Part shown: positions 22,987 through 33,639 of the stretch, piece by piece
Layout of the letters: each line of letters starts with the position of its first letter
How positions within the stretch are numbered: position 1 is the first letter of the stretch
Assembly (NCBI GenBank): GCA_027924585.1
Contig: BSBM01001941.1
Span: forward strand, 1-64,000
Origin: Larix kaempferi
Taxonomy: Eukaryota > Streptophyta > Pinopsida > Pinales > Pinaceae
DNA length: 64,000 nucleotides
Direction: 5' to 3'
Program-made: the position numbers and the translations under genes
Notes under the pieces: generated by a model
Database searches by the model: none
Told to the model about the DNA's origin: nothing
What the model saw: the letters and a program-made list of their open reading frames with translations, nothing else

Positions 22987-23047
22987 ACTACCCGGTTGTA
23001 GTGAGTTGACTGCTCAGTTGTAGTGAGTTGGTTGCCCAGTTGTAGGG
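22987..23047. repeat. short GTTGTAG minisatellite
   Basis: About 27-bp units built on GTTGTAGTGAGTTGRYTGCYCA, two and a half copies. Confidence 0.6.
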
Positions 23048-23171
23048 GAGCAGGGAGACAAATGATTATCTCCCATTTTTTTATTATGATAGAAACAAAT
23101 TGTTACAACACATAAATAGATTGGGTTAAACCTAAGCTAGTCAAATGATAATCCTCATTGTCGAGTTTTTT

Positions 23172-23335
23172 AAGTTGTTGAAATTTTTATACAAATAAAG
23201 TAGGAAGTTAAACCAAAGTTATATTATATTTGAGCAATGGGAGACCAGTAAACTTTGTTTTTTGCAATTTTATGAGTTGTTGAAATTTTATACAAATAAA
23301 GTAGGGAGTTTAACCAAAGATATATTCCATTTTAA
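23172..23335. repeat. direct duplication of about 55 bp
   Basis: AGTTGTTGAAATTTT...ACAAATAAAGTAGG.AGTT occurs at about 23172 and 23275, separated by about 45 bp. No coding role is evident. Confidence 0.6.
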
Positions 23336-23679
23336 AACAATTCAAATAATCGCCAATGCTGATATAATAACATTATTGGATTTATTGATGGCAAGTATAC
23401 GCAAAAAATGTTATAACAAATTTAACTTAGCCATTTCAGTAGAATTGAAAAGATTAAAATGTTGGTTTGTGATCAATTTGTTCTTGTTTCTGATAGATTG
23501 GATGGGTGAACTGCAATATTGGTATTTGCATTGCAGGCGCGAAATGTTCTCTCGTATTCAATTGAATCACGTTATTACAATTGAAAAAATAAAACATTGG
23601 ATTGCTGCAACATTTGTTGTTCTTTCTTATATAGATATGTTGATTGCAATATTTGCATTGACATTGCAGGAAACCGATT

Positions 23680-23756
23680 TTCTAGAGGTGAATAGTCTTT
23701 TGGATTTGACAGTTCAAGAGTTGACAAGGGAACCTCTTCTCGGCCAAGAGATTGTT
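23680..23756. repeat. 74-77 bp flank repeat, left copy
   Basis: From TTCTAG to GATTGTT, directly before the copia-D 5' LTR. Nearly the same sequence reappears at 32881-32954, where the 3' LTR of copia-D breaks off. Far longer than a normal 5-bp target duplication. Confidence 0.8.
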
Positions 23757-23757
23757 A

Positions 23758-24391
23758 TGTTGATGTTTGTGTAGCATCGTAATACATTCTTAAGAAGTCC
23801 CAGAGAAAGTGGAAAGAAATGAAGAGCACAACTAACCCAATGAAATGGGTAAATTGACCCTAGAAGGCAAAATGACAAGTCAACTTGAAAGATAAATTAA
23901 AGATTAAATAACAGTCAAGGCGACTTAACTGTGGAAACTTATAGTGAAAAGAATAATATAAATAAAGTGTTTCCACACTTAATTTTACAAAAAAGCAAGC
24001 ACGTCTCTCTCTTTCAAGTAATGCGCACTTCTCTAGGAGGACAAGTGAGGAACACGCGAAGAATAATCTTTGGGGATATCGTACTATCTCTCTCTCTCTC
24101 TCTCTCTCTCTTTAGGTGCACCTATTAATAGGTCATTCTGTATCTTTCTTGTATATCATTATTTTGTTTCTATAACTAGTGTCGGACACTAGATTTGACA
24201 TTGTATCTTGTTGAAGAATCTTTTCTAGAGAAGTTGTTGGGTTTTTCCCGTGAGAGGGTTTTCCCAGGGTAAACATTGTGTCTACTGTGGATGTGCTTCT
24301 TTCAGTGATCTTTTATATGCATGCATTTTATGTTTATGTGATAGATAAGTTATAAAAAGTAGAAAAATATAACTGCTAAGAAAATTCAACA
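23758..24391 (+). repeat. 5' LTR of copia-D
   Basis: 634 bp, TGTTGATG...TTCAACA, followed by the primer site. It contains a (TC)n run at about 24087-24112. The first ~190 bp match 32700-32896. Confidence 0.88.
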
Positions 24392-24403
24392 TGGTATCAG
24401 AGC
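24392..24403 (+). promoter_or_regulatory. primer-binding site of copia-D
   Basis: TGGTATCAGAGC directly after the LTR, a perfect initiator Met-tRNA complement. Confidence 0.9.
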
Positions 24404-24916
24404 AGGACTGAACAAAATCCATTACTAGTACAACCGAAAACTAGGGTTTCCAGGTTTGGGCATATCTATCCATAGATTGGACTTCAAATAAATATCTTGA
24501 AACTCACCCTAGTAAGGCACACTTTTTTATGGAAGCAGTTTTCAATTTGATGAAATTTTAAATTTTGACTTAATTTCTACTAGGGGCCAAGAACTAGGGC
24601 TTTTGCTTTTAAGCTTTTATATCCACGGATTGGGTTCGATCTTAGCATCCTTGAATTCAACCAAGGAGGGCGCATCTATCTGTGGAAACAGATCTCACAT
24701 TTGAGAAATTTTAGTTTTGACCAAATTACTGCCGGAACCGGGAATCTAGGGCTTCCAATTTTGAGTTGTCATGCCCACAGAACCAACTAAAAAGAAGTGC
24801 TCTCCAACTCACCCTAGGAAGGCACATCTTTCCTTGGGATCATTTTTTCATTTGGTAAACTTCATTTTTACCTATCTTCTGCTAGGGTTTTTAGGTCAAA
24901 TCTCAGCTTTGACAAA
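24404..24916 (+). other. untranslated leader of copia-D
   Basis: Non-coding. It contains three degenerate tandem units of about 140-170 bp, each with CTAGGGYTT..., an ACTCACCCTAG-GGCRCA block and a TTYAATTTGA-type A/T stretch. This implies internal duplication of the leader. Confidence 0.5.
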
Positions 24917-25117
24917 ATGACAACCAATCTAAGGGTTGATGATAGATTGGATGGAGCAAATAACTTCAGACCTTGGGAGCATAGGATACTTCTCATTCTA
25001 TAAGAGAATGATATCTTAGATTATGTCAAAGAAGAGACCTTGGAACCAGAAGAAGCAGAGGCTAAAGCAAAGTACAAGAAGAATATGGTCAAAGCAAAAA
25101 GAATTCTATCTAATTCA

Positions 25118-25770
25118 TGTTAGGATAATTAATACTCCATCCTTGTCCTACTTAGCATTATTTGCATTTACCTAGCAGTTGATGATGTCATTTTCCCCCT
25201 AGTGGTGTGCAGATGTCATCTAGGACCCATTAGCGACCTAATGCGCCCTGCATGCATCATTTTAGGACCACATGAGTCAATTCCCTACATTTTAGGAGCC
25301 AACTCAGTGTTCTAGTTTAGTCCACCTGAGTTAGTTGACTCTTATGGGGGGTTTATGCTCTAATTGCCACTATTTGTGGCCTCATGCACCCTTTTCTGAG
25401 TGATTTGGATGCCAAACTCACTAATGCGCCCATTTTGGTCAGTTAACTTATTGTGTCTTCAGTTGACTGGGATTTGGTTGAGTTTAACTGAGTTTGGGAG
25501 CTCTGGAGCAGTGATAGAGGTGACAATTCCTATGCTAGATTGACTGAGACTCGAATTCTCCTATGAGATTCGAATTCTCTCCATTGTAACATCATTGTTG
25601 ACTATAATGATTATTGGATCATGTGACATTATTATGTTCCTATCTGAGTTGTCATGATTAATTGTCTGCTCATTTTTACTGCAATTTTCAATGTAATTCA
25701 TCTTTTTTGCTCATTCTTTCTCTGTGAGGTATACTCAACTCCATGATCTACTATGATTTAAAATTTCACA
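25118..25770 (+). repeat. 5' LTR of copia-E
   Basis: 653 bp, TGTTAGGATAATTAAT...TTTCACA. Same family as the solo LTR at 18902-19710. Confidence 0.92.
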
Positions 25771-25782
25771 TGGTATTAGAGC
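25771..25782 (+). promoter_or_regulatory. primer-binding site of copia-E
   Basis: TGGTATTAGAGC, one mismatch to the Met-tRNA primer site, directly after the LTR. Confidence 0.85.
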
Positions 25783-25904
25783 TCAGTGAGCATAGGTTGA
25801 GCAGCTGCTTTCAATAGTGCACCAGAAGCCTCTGGATTTCCACAACAAATCCTTGTGCCATTGCATTGAATTCATTGGAGAAATCCTTTTAGGTCTAGCC
25901 ATGT

Positions 25905-27485
25905 GTGAAGGATCAGGGAAAATGTGCCTATTGTCCTAAAGCAGTGCTCAGTAGTAGTCGATCTCCAAAATTGAGAGTTTTTTGCAAGACATTGAAGATT
26001 TTTCAGTGCAGCAGTAGCAGTGATTCAGTTTGTATTCGCTCCAGCAGTTCATATGGAGAATTCGAATGTTCCTCTATCTCTAAGGTGACACCCTTCAATT
26101 ATCTTGATTGGAGGGATGATATGCATATGGTATTGCGCAACAAGTCACTATACAGGGTCATAATGGGCAAGGAGGTCGAACCTCGAGCAGTTGTTGAGAA
26201 GGCCAAGTATCTGAATAGATTGGAAGAAGCATTTGGTTTCATGTGTATTCATATTTCCAGAGATCTACTCTTGCACCTCGATGGATTGAAGACTCCAAGA
26301 GAGGTTTGGTTGAAGCTAGAGACCCTCTTCGGCAAACAAGATTAGCTGAGGGGCCATATTCTACAGAATGATTTAATTTCTCTTCAACCCAGCAGTTTCG
26401 AAACTATACAACAATTCTTTTATAAATTCAAATATGTGGTCATGCAATGCAAGCAATGTGGCATTGAGAAGAAGGATGAGCAATTGGTGCTATCCATTAT
26501 AAGCAAGCTTGGTCCGGAGTTTTCCATTTTTGTTTCTACCTTCCATTCAAGGAAATTGTCAATCCCTGGTTGGAAAATGCCATCCTTAGATGCATTGACT
26601 GAATCTATCATCCAAGAACAAGACAAACTGATTCAAATGGATGCTTTGCAAGCCTCAAAAAATCAAGCTCTTATGGTTGGGGAGTCAAAAAGTGCAAATG
26701 CAAAAGGGAAGAACATGGGTAAAAAGAATAAGCAATTTGAATCCAAGCATAATGCAAAGTCTAATCCATCGGAAGGAGCCTCTAGCTCCAAGAAGGATAA
26801 GCAACTGAGGTTTGAGAAGACCAAATGTTCCTATTGCAAGAAAGGAAACCATCTAGAGAGTTCATGCACGAAGAAGAAGATAGATCAAATGAACAAACTT
26901 CTTGAACAACACAACATTTCCCTCCCAGAAGGCGCAAGAGAGACTGATTCTAGAAGCAAGACAGATGATCATGAGAGATGCCATGCACTGAAGGTTGGAT
27001 TCTCACAATCACAAGCCTTCCTCATAGATTCTGGAGCCTCTAACCACATGGTTGCCTCCAAAGAATCATTTTCTTCTTTGGATCTCATTAATGGTCCTAG
27101 TATTCACATGGGAGATGATTCTCATATCTCTGTTGCAGGGAAGGGCACAATACAACTAGAGCATGCAAAGTTCAAAAATGTTCTATTTGTGCCTTCTTTG
27201 TCAGCAAATTTGTTGTCTGTTTATCAAATGACTCACATAGGTTCACTGAAGAAAGTTGTCTTTGGTCCTGAAACAGTTGAGATTGCAGAGATCTCTTATG
27301 GGAAGATTATAGCGAAAGGGTTTGCAAACCATGCCTCAAAGGCATATGAATTCTCTCACTTTTTGTCATACTCTCTACCTACTCTATTGGCATCTGATGA
27401 AGATCATAATGATGTCTCTTCTAATGATCCAGTTTCAAATTCTGAAGATGAGGACCAAGATATTGATGTTGAGTATAAAGTTTGA
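25905..27485 (+). pseudogene. copia-E gag and protease, one in-frame stop
   Basis: Gag of a different copia lineage (VTPFNYLDWRDDMHMVLRNK; PREVWLKLETLFGK). An in-frame TAG at 26343-26345 is the only break; the frame continues to TGA at 27483-27485. A CCHC knuckle CSYCKKGNHLESSC lies at about 26827-26868 and a protease motif FLIDSGASNHMVAS at about 27017-27058. The part after the protease matches the gag-pre-integrase start (KIIAKGFANHASKAYEFSHF) and then passes straight into an acidic linker, with no integrase. Start chosen at 25905, but upstream ATGs in other frames exist. Confidence 0.85.
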
Positions 27486-27850
27486 GAAGATCCAAATCCA
27501 GATCCAACACTTGCTCCCAATCCATGGCCAAGGCCAATACGGGCTCACACAGTCCTTGAAGCTGATGGGAACATAGGTGAGGATCGATCTGACTATAGAA
27601 CAAACAAATCTCAACATCATGAAAACCTTGCTCTATGTCATACAAATCCACTTCTCGTATAGAGGTGCTACATGATGGTGGGGCTTGATCCACAATCATT
27701 CAAAGAGACTTGCCATGATGGATCCACATCCAAGTACAAGACTTGGTTGGGTGTCAAAGGGTATCAAAGGTTCATGATTTGGACTATAATGATCCATTCG
27801 CTCCTATAGAAAAGATGGTTTCTGAAAGACTTGTTTTGACAAATACAACT
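27486..27850 (+). pseudogene. vestige of integrase-RT linker and first RT residues in copia-E
   Basis: Conceptual translation gives linker words (GNIGEDRSD, ENLALCHTNPLL, GLDPQSFKE) and then, after frame changes, LDYNDPFAPIEKMVSERLVL and WEVHQ. These are the start of the reverse transcriptase in intact copias of this lineage. The rest of RT and RNase H are absent. It shows that copia-E descends from a full element by internal deletion. Confidence 0.7.
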
Positions 27851-28137
27851 TCGACACAATGGGAGGTACATCAGAGGAGCAGATCTAGATCCAAATCCAG
27901 ATCTAGCACTTGCATTACTATCCTACATAGGAGCAGAATGCCTACATTTTTACAAAGTATTTCACTCACAATTTTTTTGCACATGTGAAGGCTATTTGAG
28001 TTTCTTGTTGTTCATTTTTTAGGGGGGGTATTTTTCCCATGAGGTTCTTCCCCATTTCCTTGATTTCATGAACAATTCTTTTTTTGTATGGGTGACCTTT
28101 GGTCTTAGTAACTAGGGCCCAGGACGTCCAAGTTTGG

Positions 28138-28149
28138 ATTAAGCGGGAG
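28138..28149 (+). promoter_or_regulatory. polypurine tract of copia-E
   Basis: GGATTAAGCGGGAG directly before the 3' LTR. Confidence 0.75.
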
Positions 28150-28801
28150 TGTTATGATAATTAATACTCCATCCATGTCCGACTTGGCATTATTTTCATT
28201 TACCTAGCAGTTGATGATTTCATTTGCCCCCTAGTGGTGTGCAGATGTCATCTAGGACCCATTAGCAACCTAATGCACCCTGCATGCATCATTTTAGGAC
28301 CACATGAGTCAGTTCCCTACATTTTAGGAGCCAACTCAGTGTTATAGTTCAATCCACCTGAGTTATCTAACTCTTGTGGGGGGTTTATGCTCTAATTGCC
28401 ACTATTTGTGGCCTCATGCGCCCTTTTCTAAGTGATTTGCATGTCAAACTCACTAATGCACCCCTTTTGGTCAGTTAACTGATTGTGTCTTTAGTTAACC
28501 AACATTTGGTTTAGTTTAACTGAGTTTGGGAGCTCCGAAGCACTGATAGAGGTGACAATTCCTATGCTAGATTGACTGAGACTCGAATTCTCCTCTGAGA
28601 TTCGATTTTCTCCATTGCAACATCATTGTTCACTATACTGATTATTGGATCATATGACGTTATTCTGTTCCTATCTGAGTTCTCATGCATGATTAATTGT
28701 CTGCTCATTTTTACTGCAATTTTCACTGTAATTCATCTTTTCTGCTCATTCTCTCTTTGGTATACTCAGCTCCATGATCTGTTGTGATTTAGAATTTTGC
28801 A
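28150..28801 (+). repeat. 3' LTR of copia-E
   Basis: 652 bp, TGTTATGATAATTAAT...TTTTGCA, colinear with 25118-25770. Confidence 0.92.
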
Positions 28802-31639
28802 ATTTAGTCAAGGACCACTTGATCCCTCATGTGTCAAAATTGAAGACTCATAAGGAAATGTTTGAGGCCTTAACAAGATTATATGAAAGCAATAATACTA
28901 ATAGAAATTTATTGTCAAGGCATCAGTTAAGGAATGTGATGATGAACACATCAGAGACAGTGTCCTCCTACTTTACAAGGTTTTCTCATATCAAGGATCA
29001 ACTAGTGGCTATTGGATATCTTGTAGAAGAGAAAGAGCTCATGTTGACAACATTGAATGGTTTTCCCTCTTCTTGGTATGTGTTTATTCAAAGTATCTGT
29101 GCAAGGAAAAAGCTACCCAAGTTTGATAAGCTATGGATAGATTGCACTCAGGAAGAAGCAAGGTTGATCTCCAAGATGAAGAAGATGAATGATGAAGAAA
29201 ATCAAGCACTTTCAGCTCATGCAAGGAAAGGAAAAGGTAGAAAGTTTACCAAGAACGACAATAGAAGACTAGTAACAAAGAACAAGAAGGATATGTCCAA
29301 GATTTGGTGTTACAACTGTAACAAGTTGGGACACTATGCAAGAAATTACACTCAAGAGAACAAAAAGGGAAAAAGTAAGCATCATGCTCGTATGGTGGAT
29401 GATGATGAGCCTACTTCATATAATAAGACAAGGGAAGCATCAAATGAAGAATTTGTCCTTTAAGTACTATCACTCAAAGGAGTGGTGTTTTGTTAATGGA
29501 TAGTGGTGCTTCTAAGCACTTGACATGTTACAAAAATTCTTCAGAAGGAAATTCGAAACAATTCCAAGCATGAAGTTAAAGAGTAGGAGAAGTCTCGTAT
29601 TAGCTAGATTCAAGTGAAGCATAATGAAGTTTGCAGATAATGCCGAGGGATCTTTACAAACCATGAAGGTAGATCAAGGTGATATTGGATCTAGTGCATC
29701 CATAAGACATGAGGACTAAGGATGAAGTTTTTTAGCAAGTTCGAGGAATTCAAAACTTTATCAGAGTTCCAGAACCTTGGCAATCTCTTCTAGTAGGCAG
29801 GGATCAAGAGGAAGTAAAAAAAACAAAACAAAGATAAGTATTTAATGTTTTGTGAAATAAGTGTTATTTATTTAAATTAAATTGTTATTTTGATGAATAT
29901 TATAATTGTTAAATTAGTACTCGTTAACCCTTGTGGACATTTATGTTAGGTCCATTATGGAGGTTGTGAAAGCAATGATATGTAATCAAGATTTACCCAT
30001 GTATTATGGGCAGAATTATCCAGTACTACAGTTATGCTCAGATCAAGTGTTCTCACCGGATAATGGAGAACAAGATTTATGAAGATGGGACCTTCAGAAA
30101 AGAAGAGTACATTAAGACTTCAAAGGCATATAGAATCTACATCCCAAGATAGAAACAAACCAAGATCAGCAGGGATGTGACATTTGACGAAGATACAGGC
30201 TTCAACAAATCAAGGAAATCTCAAATAGACGAGGACTGTGAGGAGCCTGAAGCTCCAATGAGAATAAGTGCTAAAGAATCTACTCCAACAGAACATATTC
30301 CAAAAGATCATGATGAGATAGTAGATCCAGAAGCACCAGTAGACCCACCTTGAGAGATGATAGTCTCTAAGAAGAGACCAACATGGTTCCGGAGCACAAT
30401 TCGTTATGTAGAAAAGTATGGTGCTCCCAATAGGTATTTCAGAGAAAGCAAAATACCTCGATAGTATTCTAGCTACATGGCACTGATGAGTGACATCATT
30501 GATGTAGAACCTTGCAGTTATGAAGAAGGATTTTTATGAGCTTAAGCAGAAACCCATGGCATGGTATGCCAGGATAGACAATTTTTTGATGAGCTTGGTA
30601 TTCACCAAGAGTGATGCAGATCTCAATCCTCGCTACAAGGTTGAATATGGTTGTTATATGTGGATGACTTGTTTCTTACAGGGGATGAGAAGCTCATATA
30701 TGGGTGCAAGAGGGAGATACTCGGAGTTCAAGATAAAGGATCTTAGTATCTATTTATCTTGAGAGCAAGAGCCTTGTATCAGTAGTCCCATTTGATGGGA
30801 GATGACACAAATGGATACACAAAATATCAATACTAAAGAAGGTTGCAAGTCACCTTGGTGCAAGACATCCAGATGCAGAGAATGCCAGATGTCCAGATAT
30901 AGAGGGAGCATAAGTCTCCATTTCATAGGGAGTGATTGTAACATAGGATACAAAAGAAGTACTCCAAGAGGGAGCAGATCACAGAAGTAGAGAATCTTGG
31001 CATGATTCTTGGGATTAGAGGTAGAAACCATATGAGATTATCCTCAGTCAAGGAAAATGCACAGTAGAGATCCTGAAGAGATTCAGGATGATGGACTGTA
31101 AGTCCATGACCACACCATTGGTGACGAATCTAAAGTTGTTAACTGACTCTTCTTTAGATGTAGTGGATGCCACGATGTACAAATAGATGATCGGATCCTT
31201 GATGTATATGGTTAACACTAGACCGGATATATGCTTTGCACTGAGCACTTTTAGTTAATACATGGTTGATCCCATACATGTACATTTGATAGAAGCAAAG
31301 CATGTGTTGAGATACCTAAAGGATACAGTTGGATATGGACACAGATATGTCTTCAATAGAGAAGTAAAGCTACAAGGATATATGGACTCTCACTAGGATG
31401 AAGAGTGTAGTGGACGAGAAAGAGGGCATCAAGGATGTTGCTCCAGTTTGAGATCAACTATGATATCCTATTTTACTAGGAAAGTAGTCATCGGGGGCAC
31501 TCAGTACAATAGAGGTAGAGCATATTGTAGCCAGTATTGCAATATGAAAAGCAGTAAGGCCTCAAAAGGTTCTTAATAAGTTATATCTGAGACATAATGC
31601 AGAAAGGAGCAATGCAACTCCAGTACATATCCACGGATG

Positions 31640-31656
31640 AGTGGATTAACAATATA
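31640..31656. repeat. SINE target-site duplication, left copy
   Basis: AGTGGATTAACAATATA; an identical 17-mer is at 31883-31899. Confidence 0.85.
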
Positions 31657-31882
31657 TATATATATATATATATATTTTTCCATGTGGTTCACTTTTAATC
31701 GGCTTAGCCGACCGCTACATCCACGAAATAATTTCCGACGGACCCGCCCCGAAGGGGTTTCCGCCCTGCGGCCGCTGCGTGCCTAACCCCAAGAGGGTCT
31801 ATGAGGATGGATCCCGTGACCTCGCATGCTGGGAGGCCTAACTTCCGAGAACACAACCGATCGAGCTAACTCTTGGGGCTAA
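31657..31882 (-). mobile_element. tRNA-derived SINE
   Basis: About 226 bp, GC-rich in an AT-rich element, flanked by the perfect 17-bp duplication. On the minus strand it begins TTAGCCCCAAGAG and has an RNA polymerase III A-box-like TTAGCTCGATCGG near its start. About 35 bp further is a B-box-like GAGGTCACGGGATCC. It ends in a (TA)n tail, plus-strand 31657-31674. Head, boxes, simple tail and long duplication together define a SINE. The family name is not known to me. The B box differs from the tRNA consensus at several bases, so this copy may not be transcribed. Confidence 0.82.
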
Positions 31883-32029
31883 AGTGGATTAACAATATAC
31901 TTATCAAACCTATGTCTAAAGTAAAGTTTGAGTACTTCTGGGACAAGCTTGGTGTAGTGGATCAACAATATACTTATCAAGCTTGATGTTTCTCCATGGG
32001 AAGCAACAGGTAGTCATCCCTCCCACCAA

Positions 32030-32250
32030 TTAGTCATGTGGGACATGACTCGGGCATTTTCCCCATTGGTAAGTCATGTAGTGGTACATGGCTCAGACAC
32101 CGGTAAGCCATGCAGTGGTACATGGCTCAGATAAGCCATGCAGTGGTACATGGCTCATATAATCTATACAATGGTACATGGATCAAATATATAAGTCATG
32201 CAGTAATACCTGACTGAGATACTGGTAAGTCATGGTACATGACTCAGACA
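32030..32250 (+). repeat. hairpin tandem array in the 3' non-coding region of copia-D
   Basis: About seven units of 24-35 bp. Typical unit: TAAGCCATGCAGTGGTACATGGCTCAGA-like, in which AGCCATG pairs with CATGGCT around an 8-base loop. Units start at about 32030, 32068, 32102, 32131, 32161, 32191 and 32224. Position relative to pol and the polypurine tract is the same as in copia-B and C, but the sequence is different. Confidence 0.85.
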
Positions 32251-32688
32251 ACCAGGGGCTGCAGTATCTCTTGTGGAGTGCACCCACATGAGCAGAGATA
32301 TGGTCAATACCTAATGTGACTATCATACAACAATGAAGGTCTCAGAGACTATCAATGACTATCAGATACTCAAGTGAGTTATAGTCAAGAATGTTGGGGA
32401 ATAGTCAAACCGCTTAGAGAGGTCATATAGCCATATACTTGGCTAGTGGGGTACAATGGGACAGTGAAGAAGAAAGAATCCTCTTTGGAAGTGGTCGGGC
32501 CTTGGAGAACATCATGGAAGATGGAAATCTCACATAGAACTTCTCTAGATTGTAGAAGATTCCATAAGTCAACAAGAAGAAGTCAACCGAAGGAAAATAA
32601 AGAATAATATCAATCCCAAAGAACATTGAAGAAGAACTCCTAGAATACAAGCAATGTTGAAGTTCATGTAAGAAGAATACATTTCTCA

Positions 32689-32699
32689 CTAAGAGGGAG
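32689..32699 (+). promoter_or_regulatory. polypurine tract of copia-D
   Basis: CTAAGAGGGAG directly before TGTTGATATT. Confidence 0.8.
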
Positions 32700-32896
32700 T
32701 GTTGATATTTGTGTAGCATCAGAATATATTCTTAAGATGTCTCGGAGAAAGTGGAAATAAATGAAGAGCATAGCTAACCTAATGAAATGGGTAAAGTGAC
32801 CCTAGAAGGAAAAATGACAAGTTAGCTTGAAAGGTAAATTAAAGATTAAATAAAAGTCAAGCCAACCTAACTGTGGAAACTTCTAGTGAAGAATCT
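32700..32896 (+). repeat. truncated 3' LTR of copia-D
   Basis: Matches the first ~190 bp of the 5' LTR, up to CTGTGGAAACTTCTAGTGAA, then changes abruptly into the flank repeat instead of continuing for another ~440 bp. Confidence 0.82.
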
Positions 32897-32954
32897 TTTG
32901 GATTTGACAGTTCGAGAGTTGACAAGGTAACCTCTTCTCGGCCAAGAGATTGTT
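32881..32954. repeat. 74-77 bp flank repeat, right copy
   Basis: TTCTAGTGAAGAATC...GAGATTGTT, matching 23680-23756 with a few differences. It overlaps the end of the truncated LTR by about 15 bases. Confidence 0.8.
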
Positions 32955-33615
32955 CATAGTGTTGATCATTAATTATTGATGCACATTCCCATAGTTACTT
33001 TTAGATTTCTTGATTATGGATGTCAATCACAACTATATGTGATCTACTTAGTTGCATCATGATGGTTTGTAACTTGTTGTATTGTCAATGTAAATCTTTC
33101 TTTCTATTATCTTGCAAATCAATTTATTACTCATTGAATTCAATGTTATTTTGCATAGATTACTCAGGTTGACATTTTTTGTTTCTTTCTATATTTGTAA
33201 CTCTTAATAGCTTCACACAAACCTCGTCGATATTTTTGGGGGATTTTTTTTTAATTTGTATTCATAAAATGGTTTTCTATGTGGTTTATTAATGGAGTGT
33301 CCACATATAATAAATTCATAATCATGAACCCGATAAAGAAAATATTGACACGCTAACAGACATTGACTAGAATAACTCACCTGTGTCATCGTGAAGAGGC
33401 CGACATTGACAAACACAAATAAATGTGATGTCATATAGCTCCACTCACACACATTCATGTTATCTAGGCCTCTCACACGTTTCATTTCCATGTAGGATTT
33501 ATCAATGATAAGTTAAGTTTTCAGTTTCATTTCCATGTAGAGGACACATTGCAACACTGCATGGAATGAAGTACTAGCTCTTCTTATCAAAATTATTATC
33601 AACTAGCATAGTGTA
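32955..33615. other. AT-rich intergenic DNA
   Basis: No recognised gene. GTTTCATTTCCATGTAG occurs twice, at about 33478 and 33523. Confidence 0.4.
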
Positions 33616-33639
33616 GTGTTTTTTCTACGTCCAGGGCAA

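Larger units (their letters stand above)
25118..28801 (+). mobile_element. copia-E: short non-autonomous copia (gag-protease only) nested in copia-D gag
   Basis: 3,684 bp with LTRs 25118-25770 and 28150-28801, primer site and purine tract. The target duplication is ATTCA (25113-25117) and ATTTA (28802-28806). Joining the flanks restores the copia-D gag frame (ILSNS / VKDHL). The LTRs differ by roughly 7% by eye, clearly more than those of copia-B and C. The internal region is only 2.4 kb and lacks integrase, most of the reverse transcriptase, and RNase H. Confidence 0.92.
24917..31965 (+). pseudogene. copia-D gag-pol remains, interrupted and partly deleted
   Basis: Gag starts at ATG 24917 (LRVDDRLDGANNF), has an in-frame TAA about 28 codons in, and is cut at 25117 by copia-E. 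It resumes at 28807 (VKDHLIPHVSKL) to 29463, with a knuckle CYNCNKLGHYARNY that has lost its last Cys. A protease trace (MDSGASKHLT) is at about 29495. Integrase survives only as scraps (FSKFEEFK about 29735; the YIP..K..SRDVTFDED linker about 30140). At about 30527 the text jumps from YEE directly to FYELKQKPMAWYARID, so about 430 bp of reverse transcriptase is deleted relative to copia-C. RNase H traces (IGSLMYMVNTRPDICFA about 31190; AKHVLRYLKDTVGYG about 31295) contain stops. A ~200-bp foreign segment sits at about 30750-30985. Confidence 0.85.
23758..32896 (+). mobile_element. copia-D: decayed Ty1/copia retrotransposon with nested copia-E and SINE
   Basis: 5' LTR, primer site, gag, protease, integrase traces, reverse transcriptase and RNase H traces, hairpin array, polypurine tract and a truncated 3' LTR are all present in order. 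Copia-E (25118-28801) interrupts gag and a SINE (31657-31882) interrupts the end of RNase H. The 3' LTR keeps only the first ~197 bp of about 634. Related to copia-B/C in gag (KVEDRLEGASNF-like start), U5 and PBS, but a separate family. Confidence 0.88.

Noticed and set aside
23262-23774. 170-residue ORF
   Set aside because: No recognisable domain, AT-rich, built partly from local duplications, and its end runs into the copia-D LTR.
27743-27988. Arg-Ser-rich protein (RSRSRSKSRS)
   Set aside because: The stretch comes from a repeated GATCCAAATCCAGATC-like word in copia-E, joined to an RT vestige; not an SR protein.
31657-31882. Free-standing tRNA gene on minus
   Set aside because: The boxes are degenerate and no cloverleaf can be drawn; the tail and target duplication show a SINE.
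32030-32250. CRISPR-like spaced repeats
   Set aside because: Units are contiguous hairpins with no unique spacers, inside a plant retrotransposon.
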